A DNA stretch of 64,000 nucleotides from Chitinophaga fulva (GTDB taxonomy: Bacteria; Bacteroidota; Bacteroidia; Chitinophagales; Chitinophagaceae). The stretch lies in NCBI RefSeq assembly GCF_012927205.1, contig NZ_JABBGC010000001.1, positions 3,162,810 through 3,226,809 of the forward strand, written 5' to 3'. The notes beneath the pieces are model-generated. The model was not told where the DNA came from. It did not search any database and worked only from the letters and a program-made list of their open reading frames with translations. Of the stretch, positions 31,880 to 40,620 are shown piece by piece (the first letter of the stretch is position 1; each line of letters begins with the position of its first letter). A program made the translations under genes and the position numbers.

Positions 31880-32782
31880 TTAATATGTCTTGTCTATCTC
31901 CTCCAACAGACTATTGTGCACCGGTTGCCATCCCAGTTCCTGCCGTGCTTTTGTTGCACTGGCCACAATATTGGACCCCAGCCCAAAATGCGCCATGACA
32001 GGGCCCCATATCTCAATGGCTTCACCGATGGAAATGGATAGCACTTCTTTTTGAAGCCCCAGTGAATGACTGATCTGTTCCGCAATGGCTTTAAAGGATG
32101 TTAACCCGTTTTCGGCGTAGTAGAAAGATCCTGCGGGGGCTTTGCTTATCGCCAGCTCATAGAGTGACAATAAATCCATGATGTGCACATTGGAGGTAAG
32201 ATGGACGCCTTTGCCTACCATCACGGACTGGCCGCGTTGTTGTGCTTCTCTGATCAGTGTGGGGATCTGATCGCTTTCCTGTTTTAGTGCCAGCCCTTTT
32301 CCATAGACCATCGTAGGACAGATCACGATCGTATGCACGCCTTTTTGTGCATAGTTCATCACCTCCTGGTCAATCAGTACGCGGCCTGCTCTTTCCAATA
32401 ATGGCTTTTCGATAATGTCCGTGTAGGTGTTGCTGTTAGCATGCTGTCCCGCTGCCTTATCGCCGAGTATACCGCCACCGGAGGTGTGGATATACATCTT
32501 CCCGCTGCCTTCCAGCGCTTCGAGAATAGTAGTTACCAGGAAGGGGTCGTCGGAGCTGGCTACGTTGATCACGATATCAGCTGCCTGCAACTCGGCTGTA
32601 AATGCCGGATCACCAGTCATTAAACCGGCTGTGGCTGTAATGCCCAGTGCTTTGAGCCTGGGGATATCTGTTTCCCTGCGTACCCGGCTGTAGATCTCAT
32701 AACCCTGCTGCTGAAGATGAATCGCCAATGAGCCGCCAATATAACCGGTAGTGCCAAGAATGAATACGCGTTTTGTGTCCAT
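31880..32782 (-). CDS. NAD(P)-dependent epimerase/dehydratase-like reductase
   Basis: 300 residues from the ATG at 32782 (MDTKRVFILGTTGYIGG); the longer frame from 32827 runs into a repeat and is not preferred. The Rossmann motif GTTGYIGG is at 10-17. It fits the extended/atypical SDR group that includes NmrA-like and isoflavone-reductase-like proteins (VRRETDIPRLKALGI, IHTSGGGILGD, VVICPTMVYGKGLAL). The YxxxK active site is not obvious, so it may sense or use NAD(P) with unknown substrate. It is monocistronic. Confidence 0.82.
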   Translation of the reverse strand: MDTKRVFILGTTGYIGGSLAIHLQQQGYEIYSRVRRETDIPRLKALGITATAGLMTGDPAFTAELQAADIVINVASSDDPFLVTTILEALEGSGKMYIHTSGGGILGDKAAGQHANSNTYTDIIEKPLLERAGRVLIDQEVMNYAQKGVHTIVICPTMVYGKGLALKQESDQIPTLIREAQQRGQSVMVGKGVHLTSNVHIMDLLSLYELAISKAPAGSFYYAENGLTSFKAIAEQISHSLGLQKEVLSISIGEAIEIWGPVMAHFGLGSNIVASATKARQELGWQPVHNSLLEEIDKTY

Positions 32783-32821
32783 ATATTTTTTAACAGTAAA
32801 AATGGAGGATGAGGTAACAAC

Positions 32822-32862
32822 GGTCAACCCGAATCTTGCTTTTTTTCATGAACAGGCACAGC
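32822..32862. repeat. 41-bp direct repeat, left copy
   Basis: Starts GGTCAACCCGAATCTTGCT and is 37/41 identical to 33423-33463, in the same orientation. It lies 40 bases upstream of the reductase start. The two copies bracket the decayed YhcG gene. Confidence 0.8.
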
Positions 32863-32916
32863 GGAGAGGGGATAGCTCTTCCTCCTCCGCCGACAATTAA
32901 AGAAGGAGAAGACTTC

Positions 32917-33335
32917 TTACTCGTCCATTAATTCTCTTTCCATTTCTTCAATTGTGGGCAGTTGAGTTTTAAGGTCGTCAGGGATGATTTCTGATAACTC
33001 AAAAGAACTAATGCCTATAGGTTTATTCAAATCGCGAAGCGCATATTCCACTTCTATCTTGTCTTTTAATCTACATAATATTATCCCAATAGATTGGCTA
33101 TCAGTGTTTCCAGCTCTTTAGTTTTTGAAATCAGCAGCCGCTGATACGACCAGGGCAATTGTGCCACAGGCTGTGGCACAAATTCAAATTGTTGGGAGAA
33201 GAAAGCATACCATTGTCTGATTGTATACAAATTTCTATGAGAGAAGCCATTGATCTGGGGAAAACTTTTCTTGAGGTCGCTAGAAAGCTGTTCCAAAAAA
33301 ATTATCGCCCCATTTGTATGCAGTCTGTTTAGAGG
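32917..33335 (-). pseudogene. decayed YhcG/DUF1016 nuclease gene with internal deletion
   Basis: Two pieces of one family lie side by side on the minus strand. The N-terminal piece (about 33335 to 33110) reads LEQLSSDLKKSFPQINGFSH, RNLYTIRQWYAFF and VAQLPWSYQRLLISKTKELE, as in the DUF1016 N-terminal domain. The C-terminal piece (33102 to the stop at 32917) reads SQSIGIILCRLKDKIEVEYA, LRDLNKPIGISSFEL and LPTIEEMERELMDE, as in the PDDEXK end. The nuclease core between them is missing and the pieces are in different frames, joined near 33100-33110. A run of seven T near 33300 may hold a further frameshift, since WGDN and FLEQ are in different frames. YhcG-type proteins are often found near restriction systems. 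Confidence 0.75.
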
Positions 33336-33422
33336 TTGTTTTACCTTGTTTTTTTATTTCCACTAGCCAGTAACATTTTTAAATATCAAAATGATTGTTG
33401 CAGTGTAGGACGACATAGCAGT

Positions 33423-33463
33423 GGTCAACCCGAATCTTGCTGTTTTTCATGAATTGACACAGC
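33423..33463. repeat. 41-bp direct repeat, right copy
   Basis: Matches 32822-32862 at 37 of 41 positions in the same orientation. It lies 70 bases upstream of the ECF sigma start and on the other side of the YhcG remnant from the left copy. Confidence 0.8.
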
Positions 33464-33532
33464 AGTGATGACAGAAATGGCGTCTTAACAATTATTTTAT
33501 ATGCGATCTTACCCGCTGCTGATTACTTTTGG

Positions 33533-34132
33533 ATGGAAAAGAAACATATGGCTATCGAAAAGGGGGGACTTCCGGATGAAGGGCTGCTGGTAGAAAGGCT
33601 GCGGCGGGGCGATGAAAAAGCCTTCCGTGCGCTGTATGATTTCTATTGGGAGAAACAGTACGACCTGGCTTATTATAAGCTGGGCGAGAAAGCGTTGGCC
33701 GAAGAGATCACCCAGGAAGTATTTGTGGCCCTGTGGTTGCAGCGGGAAGAGCTGGACCCACAAAAGCCGGTGGGTGCCTGGTTGTATGGCGTTGCCAAAA
33801 ACAGGATATTGAATACCTACCGGAAACAGTTATCCCATCATAAATACCTGCAACAGGCCCCTTTGCAGGAAATTACTCATAACACCACGGAACAACTGTC
33901 CTTTAATGAACTGAATGCCGCTGTTCAGCAAAGAATCAGCGAATTACCCGATAAATGCCGGGAAGTATTTACCATGAGCCGGATACAGGGCTTCAATACA
34001 CAGCAGATCGCTGAAATGCTCAACATCTCCCCCAAAACTGTTAACAACCACCTCGTAAAAGCACTCCGCATTATGCGGGTGAACCTGAAAGATTATATCA
34101 CCCTCTTGATCCTCTTATCACTCCGCAGGTAA
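33533..34132 (+). CDS. FecI-like ECF sigma factor
   Basis: 199 residues with sigma region 2 (ALYDFYWEKQYDLAYYKLG, AEEITQEVFVALWLQ, GAWLYGVAKNRILNTYRK) and region 4 (ELPDKCREVFTMSRIQGFNT, AEMLNISPKTVNNHLVKAL). Start is ATG 33533 or ATG 33548; a TACTTTTG box at 33524-33531 would favour the latter if it is a promoter. It is followed by a FecR anti-sigma gene and an STN-domain TonB receptor, the standard cell-surface signalling trio, and should control the large cluster to 50490. Confidence 0.94.
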   Translation: MEKKHMAIEKGGLPDEGLLVERLRRGDEKAFRALYDFYWEKQYDLAYYKLGEKALAEEITQEVFVALWLQREELDPQKPVGAWLYGVAKNRILNTYRKQLSHHKYLQQAPLQEITHNTTEQLSFNELNAAVQQRISELPDKCREVFTMSRIQGFNTQQIAEMLNISPKTVNNHLVKALRIMRVNLKDYITLLILLSLRR

Positions 34133-34227
34133 CATTAATTTAACGTAGCACAGCGTAGGTGTAAGTGCCCGCTTGCGGTAAGTATGATTGACACCGGCCA
34201 TCAGCCGGCGTTGTAATTGATACTTCC

Positions 34228-35205
34228 ATGCAGGACAGGAATGAATTAAACAGGCTTATCGATAATTACCTCAACGGAAAAGCCACTCCGGAAGAAACCA
34301 TCTGGCTCAACAACTGGTTCGAGCAGCTGCATACGCCTGGTAAAGACAAGGATGCTAACCGCCAGGAGCTGGGACAGCGCCTCTTTGAGGCCGTACAAGC
34401 CCGGCTGGATATAGCGGTACCACAGGAAGAAACACTGACCATTCGCCGTAGTTCACGGGTGGTGCGTTGGCGTATTGCCGCTTCCGTTATCTCCGCCGCA
34501 CTGTTGGCGGGTGGTGGCTGGTGGTACCAGTCGGCCGTGAAAGCACGCAAGCCGCTGGCCAAAATGCTGGACCTGCGCACGCAAGGCGGGCAGATGACCA
34601 AAATCACGCTGACAGACAGTTCTGTGGTATGGCTCAATGCCAACAGCCACCTGTGTTATCCCGAAGCATTTACCGATGACCGCACGGTGTATCTCCAGGG
34701 AGAAGCTTACTTCGATATCCATCCTGACCCCGGACATCCTTTTATTATTGAAAGTGGCGGCTACAGGACCAAAGTGCTGGGCACCGCTTTCAGCATCCGC
34801 GCTCATGCTGCGCCACAGATATACAAAGTGACCGTGGCCTCCGGGAAGGTGGCCGTATTTAAATCAGCCGACAGCAGCCGTATCGCTTACCTGACAGCCG
34901 ACCAGGAGTTGCGCATCAATGAGGATGCCGGCACGCAGCAGGTAAGGACCGTGCACGCACAAACTAAAATGTCCTGGAAAGAAGGAAGCCTTACTTTTGA
35001 AAAAGACTTCCTGTCGGAAGTGGTGATATCCCTTCAGAACCGCTATGGTACAACTTTCTCCTTCAAAAAGGCACAGCTGAAAAATATGGAAATCAGCGGC
35101 ATTTTTGATCACTCCCAATCACTCGACGACATCCTGAAAATATTAAGCAAAGTATACGGTCTGCATTTCAACAGGCAGGCAAACGGTATGATCCATATTT
35201 CCTGA
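34228..35205 (+). CDS. FecR-family anti-sigma factor
   Basis: 325 residues: a cytoplasmic N-terminal part with EETIWLNNWFEQLHTPGKD, a membrane helix at about 85-105 (WRIAASVISAALLAGGGWWY), a periplasmic FecR domain about 117-215 (LDLRTQGGQMTKITLTDSSV, VWLNANSHLCYPEAF, RTVYLQGEAYFDI) and a C-terminal DUF4974-type domain about 255-323 (FLSEVVISLQNRYGTTF, ILSKVYGLHF). It holds the sigma factor until the TonB receptor's STN domain signals. It is encoded 95 bases after the sigma gene. Confidence 0.95.
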   Translation: MQDRNELNRLIDNYLNGKATPEETIWLNNWFEQLHTPGKDKDANRQELGQRLFEAVQARLDIAVPQEETLTIRRSSRVVRWRIAASVISAALLAGGGWWYQSAVKARKPLAKMLDLRTQGGQMTKITLTDSSVVWLNANSHLCYPEAFTDDRTVYLQGEAYFDIHPDPGHPFIIESGGYRTKVLGTAFSIRAHAAPQIYKVTVASGKVAVFKSADSSRIAYLTADQELRINEDAGTQQVRTVHAQTKMSWKEGSLTFEKDFLSEVVISLQNRYGTTFSFKKAQLKNMEISGIFDHSQSLDDILKILSKVYGLHFNRQANGMIHIS

Positions 35206-35381
35206 TCACTAAAATCCACAGCATGGAAGAAAGATTTACATAACACGGCAAAGAAAAACCGGATCACGCAAGCGTACCCGGTTTAAGGTGCGATGCTGAT
35301 GATACCAGGCCTGAGAAACCGCATCATCGCGTCGCTGTCATTAACTAACCCGAAGGATTAACTAATTAACAAGGTAAAAGT

Positions 35382-38300
35382 ATGAATTTTTTCCTGGGGA
35401 AACCCTGCGCTTATTTTAAATGGGTTATGCGTATCTCCTTTTATGTAATGGTGGCTTCCATCGTTACTACAAACCTGATGGCCAGTGTGAGCACCAAAGG
35501 GCAGTCCGTGGAACGGATACGCCTCTCGGCCGATTTCAGGAAGACGCCGCTCCGGACAGCATTGGAACAGCTGTCTGCCAGGTCCGGTATACGGATCTAT
35601 TTTAACGATGAAAAAGTGGATAACGCGCAACGCGTATCTATCCATACCGACGATGCGCCACTGCTGGAGATCTTGGACAAACTACTTGCCCCGGCCGGAC
35701 TGGCAGCACAGGTGTATAGCGACAATAAAATCACGGTCGTGCCCCTGAGCGCCATTCCTCCGCCGGTGAAAGGTATTGTGACGGATAAAAACAACGGCAC
35801 GCCCCTGCCAGGTGTAGGCATCCGTATCAAAGGCCAGAGCACCGGTGTTATCACCGACGGCTCCGGTCATTTCAGCATCAGCATCCCGGAAGAAGGCGCT
35901 GTACTGGTGATCTCCTATATCGGTTACCAGCAACAGGAACTGAAAGTGGCGGCAGGCACCACTTCCCTGCAGATTGCGATGAAACCTGCCCGTACCCAGT
36001 TGAATGAAGTACAGGTACAGGCACGCCGTAAAACCAACACGGAAGCCTCTGTGCTCGCAGAAAGAAAATCATCTGCTATCGTACAGGACGCCATCTCTGC
36101 AGTCAACATCGAAAGGACAGCGAGCATCACCACCACCCAGGCGCTGCAACGGGTGTCCGGTGTTACGATCACGGATGATAAATATGTGGCTATCCGCGGC
36201 CTGGGCGACAGAAGCGTGATCGGACAGCTCAACGGGGTGCGCCTCGCTTCCTCTGATCCTGACCGCAGCGCCATTCCACTGGACCTCGTGCCGGCGGCGC
36301 TGCTCGACAATATCACCATCTATAAAACCTATACGCCCGATAAACCGGCCGATGCTGCTGCGGGTATCATCGAACTGAAAACCCGCTCCGTGCCGGATAC
36401 AGCGGTGCTCAGCATCATCGCGCAGACCGGCTTCAATTCCAACATAGGACTGGGCGGAAAAATCAACAGCTTCAACAATGCTGATCCCGGTTTCTGGGGC
36501 CAGAAAGTGAAACAGGCCGGCCTGTCAAAAGATTTTATTGCGCTCGGCAGCCAGTACCCCGGCGGCTTCTCGCAGGTACAGTCCATGATCGCCAACAGCG
36601 GCAACGATCCACAGCTGAAGCAGGAAGTGAACCGTATCAACAATATCATGCACGGCTTCGACCCGGTGCTCACTACCCGTTACGCACCGGCGAAAATGAA
36701 CCAAATATACTCCGTGACCTACGGCAACAGCTTTAACGTTTTCCGCAAGCATAAGCTCGGTGTGATCGCTGGTGTTAACTACTACCAGCGGGCGACAGAT
36801 ATCCACGGTGGTGACCTCACCCAATGGAGCATCTACCAGGGGGTGCTTACCGGGAATAACCAGGTGAACAGTACCCGCATCATCCCTAATTACATCACAC
36901 CTAATAACATCAACCTGGGGAAGTATATCTCCTACAAGGAAAATACCGGTACCTCCACGCTCAACTATGGATTTCTCGGAGGGCTCACTTACCGCTTTAA
37001 TCCCCGTCATGAAATCAGCATGCAGTACATGGGCAGCAGGGGAGCGGAAGTACAGGCAACTAATTTGTATGGCGCCTATGAGTACACCGGTTTATCCGGA
37101 GATGTGAGCAACATTGTGTATTCGCTGAAGCGCAGCTACCGTACCCTCAATACCTTTAACCTGCAGGGGGAACATAAACTGACAGCGGGCGAATACGCAC
37201 CCCGGTTGAGCTACAACTTCGCCACTTCTACATCCAGCCAGGATGATCCGGACTACCGCTTTGTGAACCTCGCAGCTTATACACCCGTTGGCGGTGGTGC
37301 TATCAGTGTGCCCGGCAGCCTGCCTAATTCCACTGGCGTCACCGGCACACCGGTATATTATTCACTCGTGTCTGGTTATGTAAATGGTTACGGCCCTTAC
37401 GGCATTATTCAGGCCGATCCTAATGGACGCCGTTATCGCAGCCTGAAGGAAACGAACTATAACTATAAAGCCGATCTCACGCTGCCTTTCCGCTTGCTCG
37501 GTAAACGGCAGGAATTCAAGACCGGCGTCAACTACCTGTTCCGCGACCGCAAATTCACGGAGAACGTGCTGTCACTGCCGGGTTCCAACTTTTCGTCTGC
37601 CGGCAACCAGGCACTGTATACCGTTCATGGTAACCTGGACCACCTCGTAGGTTATGACCAGATCGGCATCAAACAGCCCAGCGGCCCTATCGGCGAAGGT
37701 CAGCCTGCTGTTGGCGGTTTCCTGTACAATGCACAGAAATCTCCCAACAACTACAAAGGCTCTTTTGAAACACGCGCGTTCTATGGTATGCTCGACTTGC
37801 ACCTGCTGGACAATCTGCGGTTGACAGGCGGCGCCCGTTTTGAGTTGACCGACATCCGCACGGCTGTGGATACGGCTGGTGTTTTCCTCGATCCTGCGCT
37901 GACCACACCCAACAAGGACGGTCAGACGGTGAAGCTGGTATTCACCCAACCATACTCTATTTATAAAACAGATTATAAGCCCTACTATTCCCTGAACCTT
38001 ACCTATACCCTGCAGGAAAACATGAATTTCCGCTTAGGGTACAGCACCACGCTGGCAAGGCCGGAGCTGCGTGAAATCACCAACGTGTTTGAGTTTGATC
38101 CGTTCCAGTTTGCACTGGTAGTAGGTAATCCCAAACTGGTGAACCAGTCCACTACCAACTACGATTTCCGCTGGGAATGGTTCCCTCACTCCGGTGAAGT
38201 GATCGCCGCTTCTGCCTTCTACAAACAGATAGATCACCAACTGACGAAAGTGTATACCCAGAACTCCGCTGGCCTGGACGCCCGTTTTCCCGAATTCCCG

Positions 38301-38864
38301 GCCATCCGCTTTGAGAATGATCCCAACCGCGGACAGGTATATGGCATCGAGCTGGAAGTAGTGAAAAATCTTGGTAGATGGTGGTATCCGCTCCGGAACT
38401 TCAATCTCGGTTCCAACCTGCTGCTGGCACAGAGTGAAATCAAAAAATCACCTGAACGGCTAAACGATTCCCGGATCGTCGATCGTCGTTCTCCTTCCAA
38501 CAGCCCGCTGTTTGAACAGGCACCTTATTCCATCAATGCTTATCTGAACTATAATAACCCGCGTACCCGCACGGACCTCACTCTTACGTTCAACGAAGTG
38601 GGAGAGCGGTTGATACAGATCAACCTCACCGGCGAGCCCGACCTGTACAGCAGACCAGCTCCCGTACTGGATTTTGTTTTCAGTCAATATCTCACTAAAA
38701 GATTGCAACTGAAAGGATACGCCAAGAATATCCTCAATCCCGCCTGGAGAGAGGTGTATGCCAATCCCGGTACCGGTGGAAAGTACTACGGTAACACGTA
38801 TATCCGTCGCAGTTACTACAGAGGTACGGAGTTTATGCTGGGGCTGAATTATAATATTTTCTAA
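35382..38864 (+). CDS. STN-domain TonB-dependent receptor
   Basis: 1160 residues: a signal region (VMRISFYVMVASIVTTNLMA), an STN (secretin/TonB N-terminal signalling) domain about 55-115 (LRTALEQLSARSGIRIYFND), a carboxypeptidase-regulatory-like domain about 128-206 (VKGIVTDKNNGTPLPGVGIR), a plug about 235-345 (TTQALQRVSGVTITDDKYVA, IRGLGDRSVIGQLNGVRLAS) and a beta barrel ending MLGLNYNIF. The STN domain contacts FecR, so ligand binding should switch on the sigma factor. There is no SusD partner; a DUF4397 lipoprotein follows 16 bases on. Ligand unknown. It is longer than typical siderophore receptors, with the SusC-like N-terminal extension. Confidence 0.92.
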   Translation: MNFFLGKPCAYFKWVMRISFYVMVASIVTTNLMASVSTKGQSVERIRLSADFRKTPLRTALEQLSARSGIRIYFNDEKVDNAQRVSIHTDDAPLLEILDKLLAPAGLAAQVYSDNKITVVPLSAIPPPVKGIVTDKNNGTPLPGVGIRIKGQSTGVITDGSGHFSISIPEEGAVLVISYIGYQQQELKVAAGTTSLQIAMKPARTQLNEVQVQARRKTNTEASVLAERKSSAIVQDAISAVNIERTASITTTQALQRVSGVTITDDKYVAIRGLGDRSVIGQLNGVRLASSDPDRSAIPLDLVPAALLDNITIYKTYTPDKPADAAAGIIELKTRSVPDTAVLSIIAQTGFNSNIGLGGKINSFNNADPGFWGQKVKQAGLSKDFIALGSQYPGGFSQVQSMIANSGNDPQLKQEVNRINNIMHGFDPVLTTRYAPAKMNQIYSVTYGNSFNVFRKHKLGVIAGVNYYQRATDIHGGDLTQWSIYQGVLTGNNQVNSTRIIPNYITPNNINLGKYISYKENTGTSTLNYGFLGGLTYRFNPRHEISMQYMGSRGAEVQATNLYGAYEYTGLSGDVSNIVYSLKRSYRTLNTFNLQGEHKLTAGEYAPRLSYNFATSTSSQDDPDYRFVNLAAYTPVGGGAISVPGSLPNSTGVTGTPVYYSLVSGYVNGYGPYGIIQADPNGRRYRSLKETNYNYKADLTLPFRLLGKRQEFKTGVNYLFRDRKFTENVLSLPGSNFSSAGNQALYTVHGNLDHLVGYDQIGIKQPSGPIGEGQPAVGGFLYNAQKSPNNYKGSFETRAFYGMLDLHLLDNLRLTGGARFELTDIRTAVDTAGVFLDPALTTPNKDGQTVKLVFTQPYSIYKTDYKPYYSLNLTYTLQENMNFRLGYSTTLARPELREITNVFEFDPFQFALVVGNPKLVNQSTTNYDFRWEWFPHSGEVIAASAFYKQIDHQLTKVYTQNSAGLDARFPEFPAIRFENDPNRGQVYGIELEVVKNLGRWWYPLRNFNLGSNLLLAQSEIKKSPERLNDSRIVDRRSPSNSPLFEQAPYSINAYLNYNNPRTRTDLTLTFNEVGERLIQINLTGEPDLYSRPAPVLDFVFSQYLTKRLQLKGYAKNILNPAWREVYANPGTGGKYYGNTYIRRSYYRGTEFMLGLNYNIF

Positions 38865-38880
38865 AGGGAATGACCGCAAA

Positions 38881-40614
38881 ATGAAGATAATGCAAGCAGT
38901 AAAATATTTTTTCCTGACATTCCTTCTTGCCGGGCTATGGGCCTGTAAGAAAGACAAAGCGGACTACCTGTTCCAGGAACTACCGCAACAGCCGCCGCTG
39001 ACGGCATCCACCGCGCGGTTGATGAACATGGGGCGGACCGCCACAGAACTGATCATCAATGATACGCCGCTGACCAGTTTCGTCCAGCCTAACATCGAAG
39101 GGTATTATCTCGACGCGCGGCCTACGCCGTATTTCCAGAATGGCCGTATGGGCGCCAGTTATACCATCCCGCAGCGATTTATCGGTGCGAACGGTAATGC
39201 ACATATTAAAATCGGTAGTATGATTTACGGTCATAAGGAGCTGATATATCCCAAGGAATTTGATATCCATGAGGATGTAAACAATCCGACTGATTTCTAT
39301 AATGTGCTGTATGGCCCACATGGCGGTACCACCCTGCTGGGAGACGATTCCTTGTTTGCCATTCCCCGTTCTATCTCTCCTCCGGCCAATCCGGAACATT
39401 TCAGGATACGCCTGCTGAACCTTGGCTCTGCACCGGATGCAGCGTCTCTCGAAGGAGATATGTCACTCGTGTTTGCAGACGGCACAAAAGTGAGCGCCGC
39501 CACCAATAATGTAGTATCCGGGAAATATTCCGATTACATAGAGCTGCCTTATGGTACTTACCAGTTTAAGGTGATGACCAACGACGGCAGGCTGCTGCCG
39601 GCTGTGAGAGTGAATGCGGAGGAGCTGCTGAGTACGGTCAATAGGACCACCGGCACCATGACAACCGGAAATAATCCGGTCGTTGACAGCCGTCTCACTT
39701 ATGCGCCTGTACGCACTTTCCAGCCTGGCGGAGTGTACACCATCATGGTATGCGCCAGTATGAGCTTCAGCTCCCTCGATGCAGGCAGCAGCGTTGCTTC
39801 TCCGGCGGGTATCAACAGTTACCGCATCATTGCAGATAATAAAGAAGCGTTGAATATTACCTATGGCCGTTTACAGGCAGTGAATGCCATGCCGGGCGTA
39901 TCCGTTTCCGTTAGTGCAGATAACAAACCATTACAGGAAGGCGCTTTAACTTTTGCTAAAGCTACTGCCTACAAAACGTTGGTCAATGGTACGCACACCA
40001 TACAGCTAACAGATGCCAGCGGTAAGAAACTGGCAGAACAGGCACTGACCATACAAGGCAGCGACAACTACACCGCGTGGGTATATCCCGGAGAGAACGG
40101 TCAGCCCGTGCTGAAGTTGGTGGCCAATAACCTCAGCGGCAATTTTTATCTCAGCAGCAACCCCAAAGGGGATGATGGGAGCAATGACCAGTACACTTAT
40201 TCCATGCCGTTCAAGGTACGTTTCCTGAACCTCTCCACCGACGTTCCCGAGGTGACCTTTACAGAGGCCAATGGCACGCTGTTGAATGATTTCCTGAGTT
40301 TCAGAGGCAGCTGCAGCCAGCATATCAGAAGAGGACAGGTGATTACCGATCAGCCTTATATCTTTTTCTCTCCTTTGACCGGTATAAAAAAACTGGGCAT
40401 ATATGCTTCCCAGCCGGGCGTATTGCCGGGGGACTGGATACAGGACATCCCGCAGTTGTCCGGTACTGACTTTATAGCCCGTCCGGAGTTATATGCCGGC
40501 GTAATACCCGCCTACGAAACAGGCGTGTATACCGTAGCGCTGACAGGCAGCCTGCATCCGAAAAATGCCGGTGAAGCCGCGGCCAGCATGATTATCATCA
40601 AGCATAACCAATAA
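38881..40614 (+). CDS. DUF4397-type surface lipoprotein
   Basis: 577 residues with lipobox AGLWAC (Cys22), followed by KKDKADYL. The protein is beta-rich with repeats of the DUF4397 kind: ARLMNMGRTATELIINDTPL, FRIRLLNLGSAPDAASLEGD, LQAVNAMPGVSVSVSADNKP and FKVRFLNLSTDVPEVTF. DUF4397 units are immunoglobulin-like extracellular domains of unknown function; here several appear in series. It lies between the receptor and another lipoprotein with short gaps, so it may take the place that SusD holds beside SusC. Confidence 0.85.
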   Translation: MKIMQAVKYFFLTFLLAGLWACKKDKADYLFQELPQQPPLTASTARLMNMGRTATELIINDTPLTSFVQPNIEGYYLDARPTPYFQNGRMGASYTIPQRFIGANGNAHIKIGSMIYGHKELIYPKEFDIHEDVNNPTDFYNVLYGPHGGTTLLGDDSLFAIPRSISPPANPEHFRIRLLNLGSAPDAASLEGDMSLVFADGTKVSAATNNVVSGKYSDYIELPYGTYQFKVMTNDGRLLPAVRVNAEELLSTVNRTTGTMTTGNNPVVDSRLTYAPVRTFQPGGVYTIMVCASMSFSSLDAGSSVASPAGINSYRIIADNKEALNITYGRLQAVNAMPGVSVSVSADNKPLQEGALTFAKATAYKTLVNGTHTIQLTDASGKKLAEQALTIQGSDNYTAWVYPGENGQPVLKLVANNLSGNFYLSSNPKGDDGSNDQYTYSMPFKVRFLNLSTDVPEVTFTEANGTLLNDFLSFRGSCSQHIRRGQVITDQPYIFFSPLTGIKKLGIYASQPGVLPGDWIQDIPQLSGTDFIARPELYAGVIPAYETGVYTVALTGSLHPKNAGEAAASMIIIKHNQ

Positions 40615-40620
40615 TGATCT

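Noticed and set aside
30380..33463. Complete anti-phage defence island
   Set aside because: Only one intact candidate gene and one decayed nuclease are present; no restriction, abortive-infection or toxin-antitoxin set was seen.
33524..33531. TACTTTTG as the -7 box of the FecI-like sigma gene
   Set aside because: It directly abuts the ATG at 33533 and has no -33 TTG; left as a hint for the later start at 33548, not a feature.
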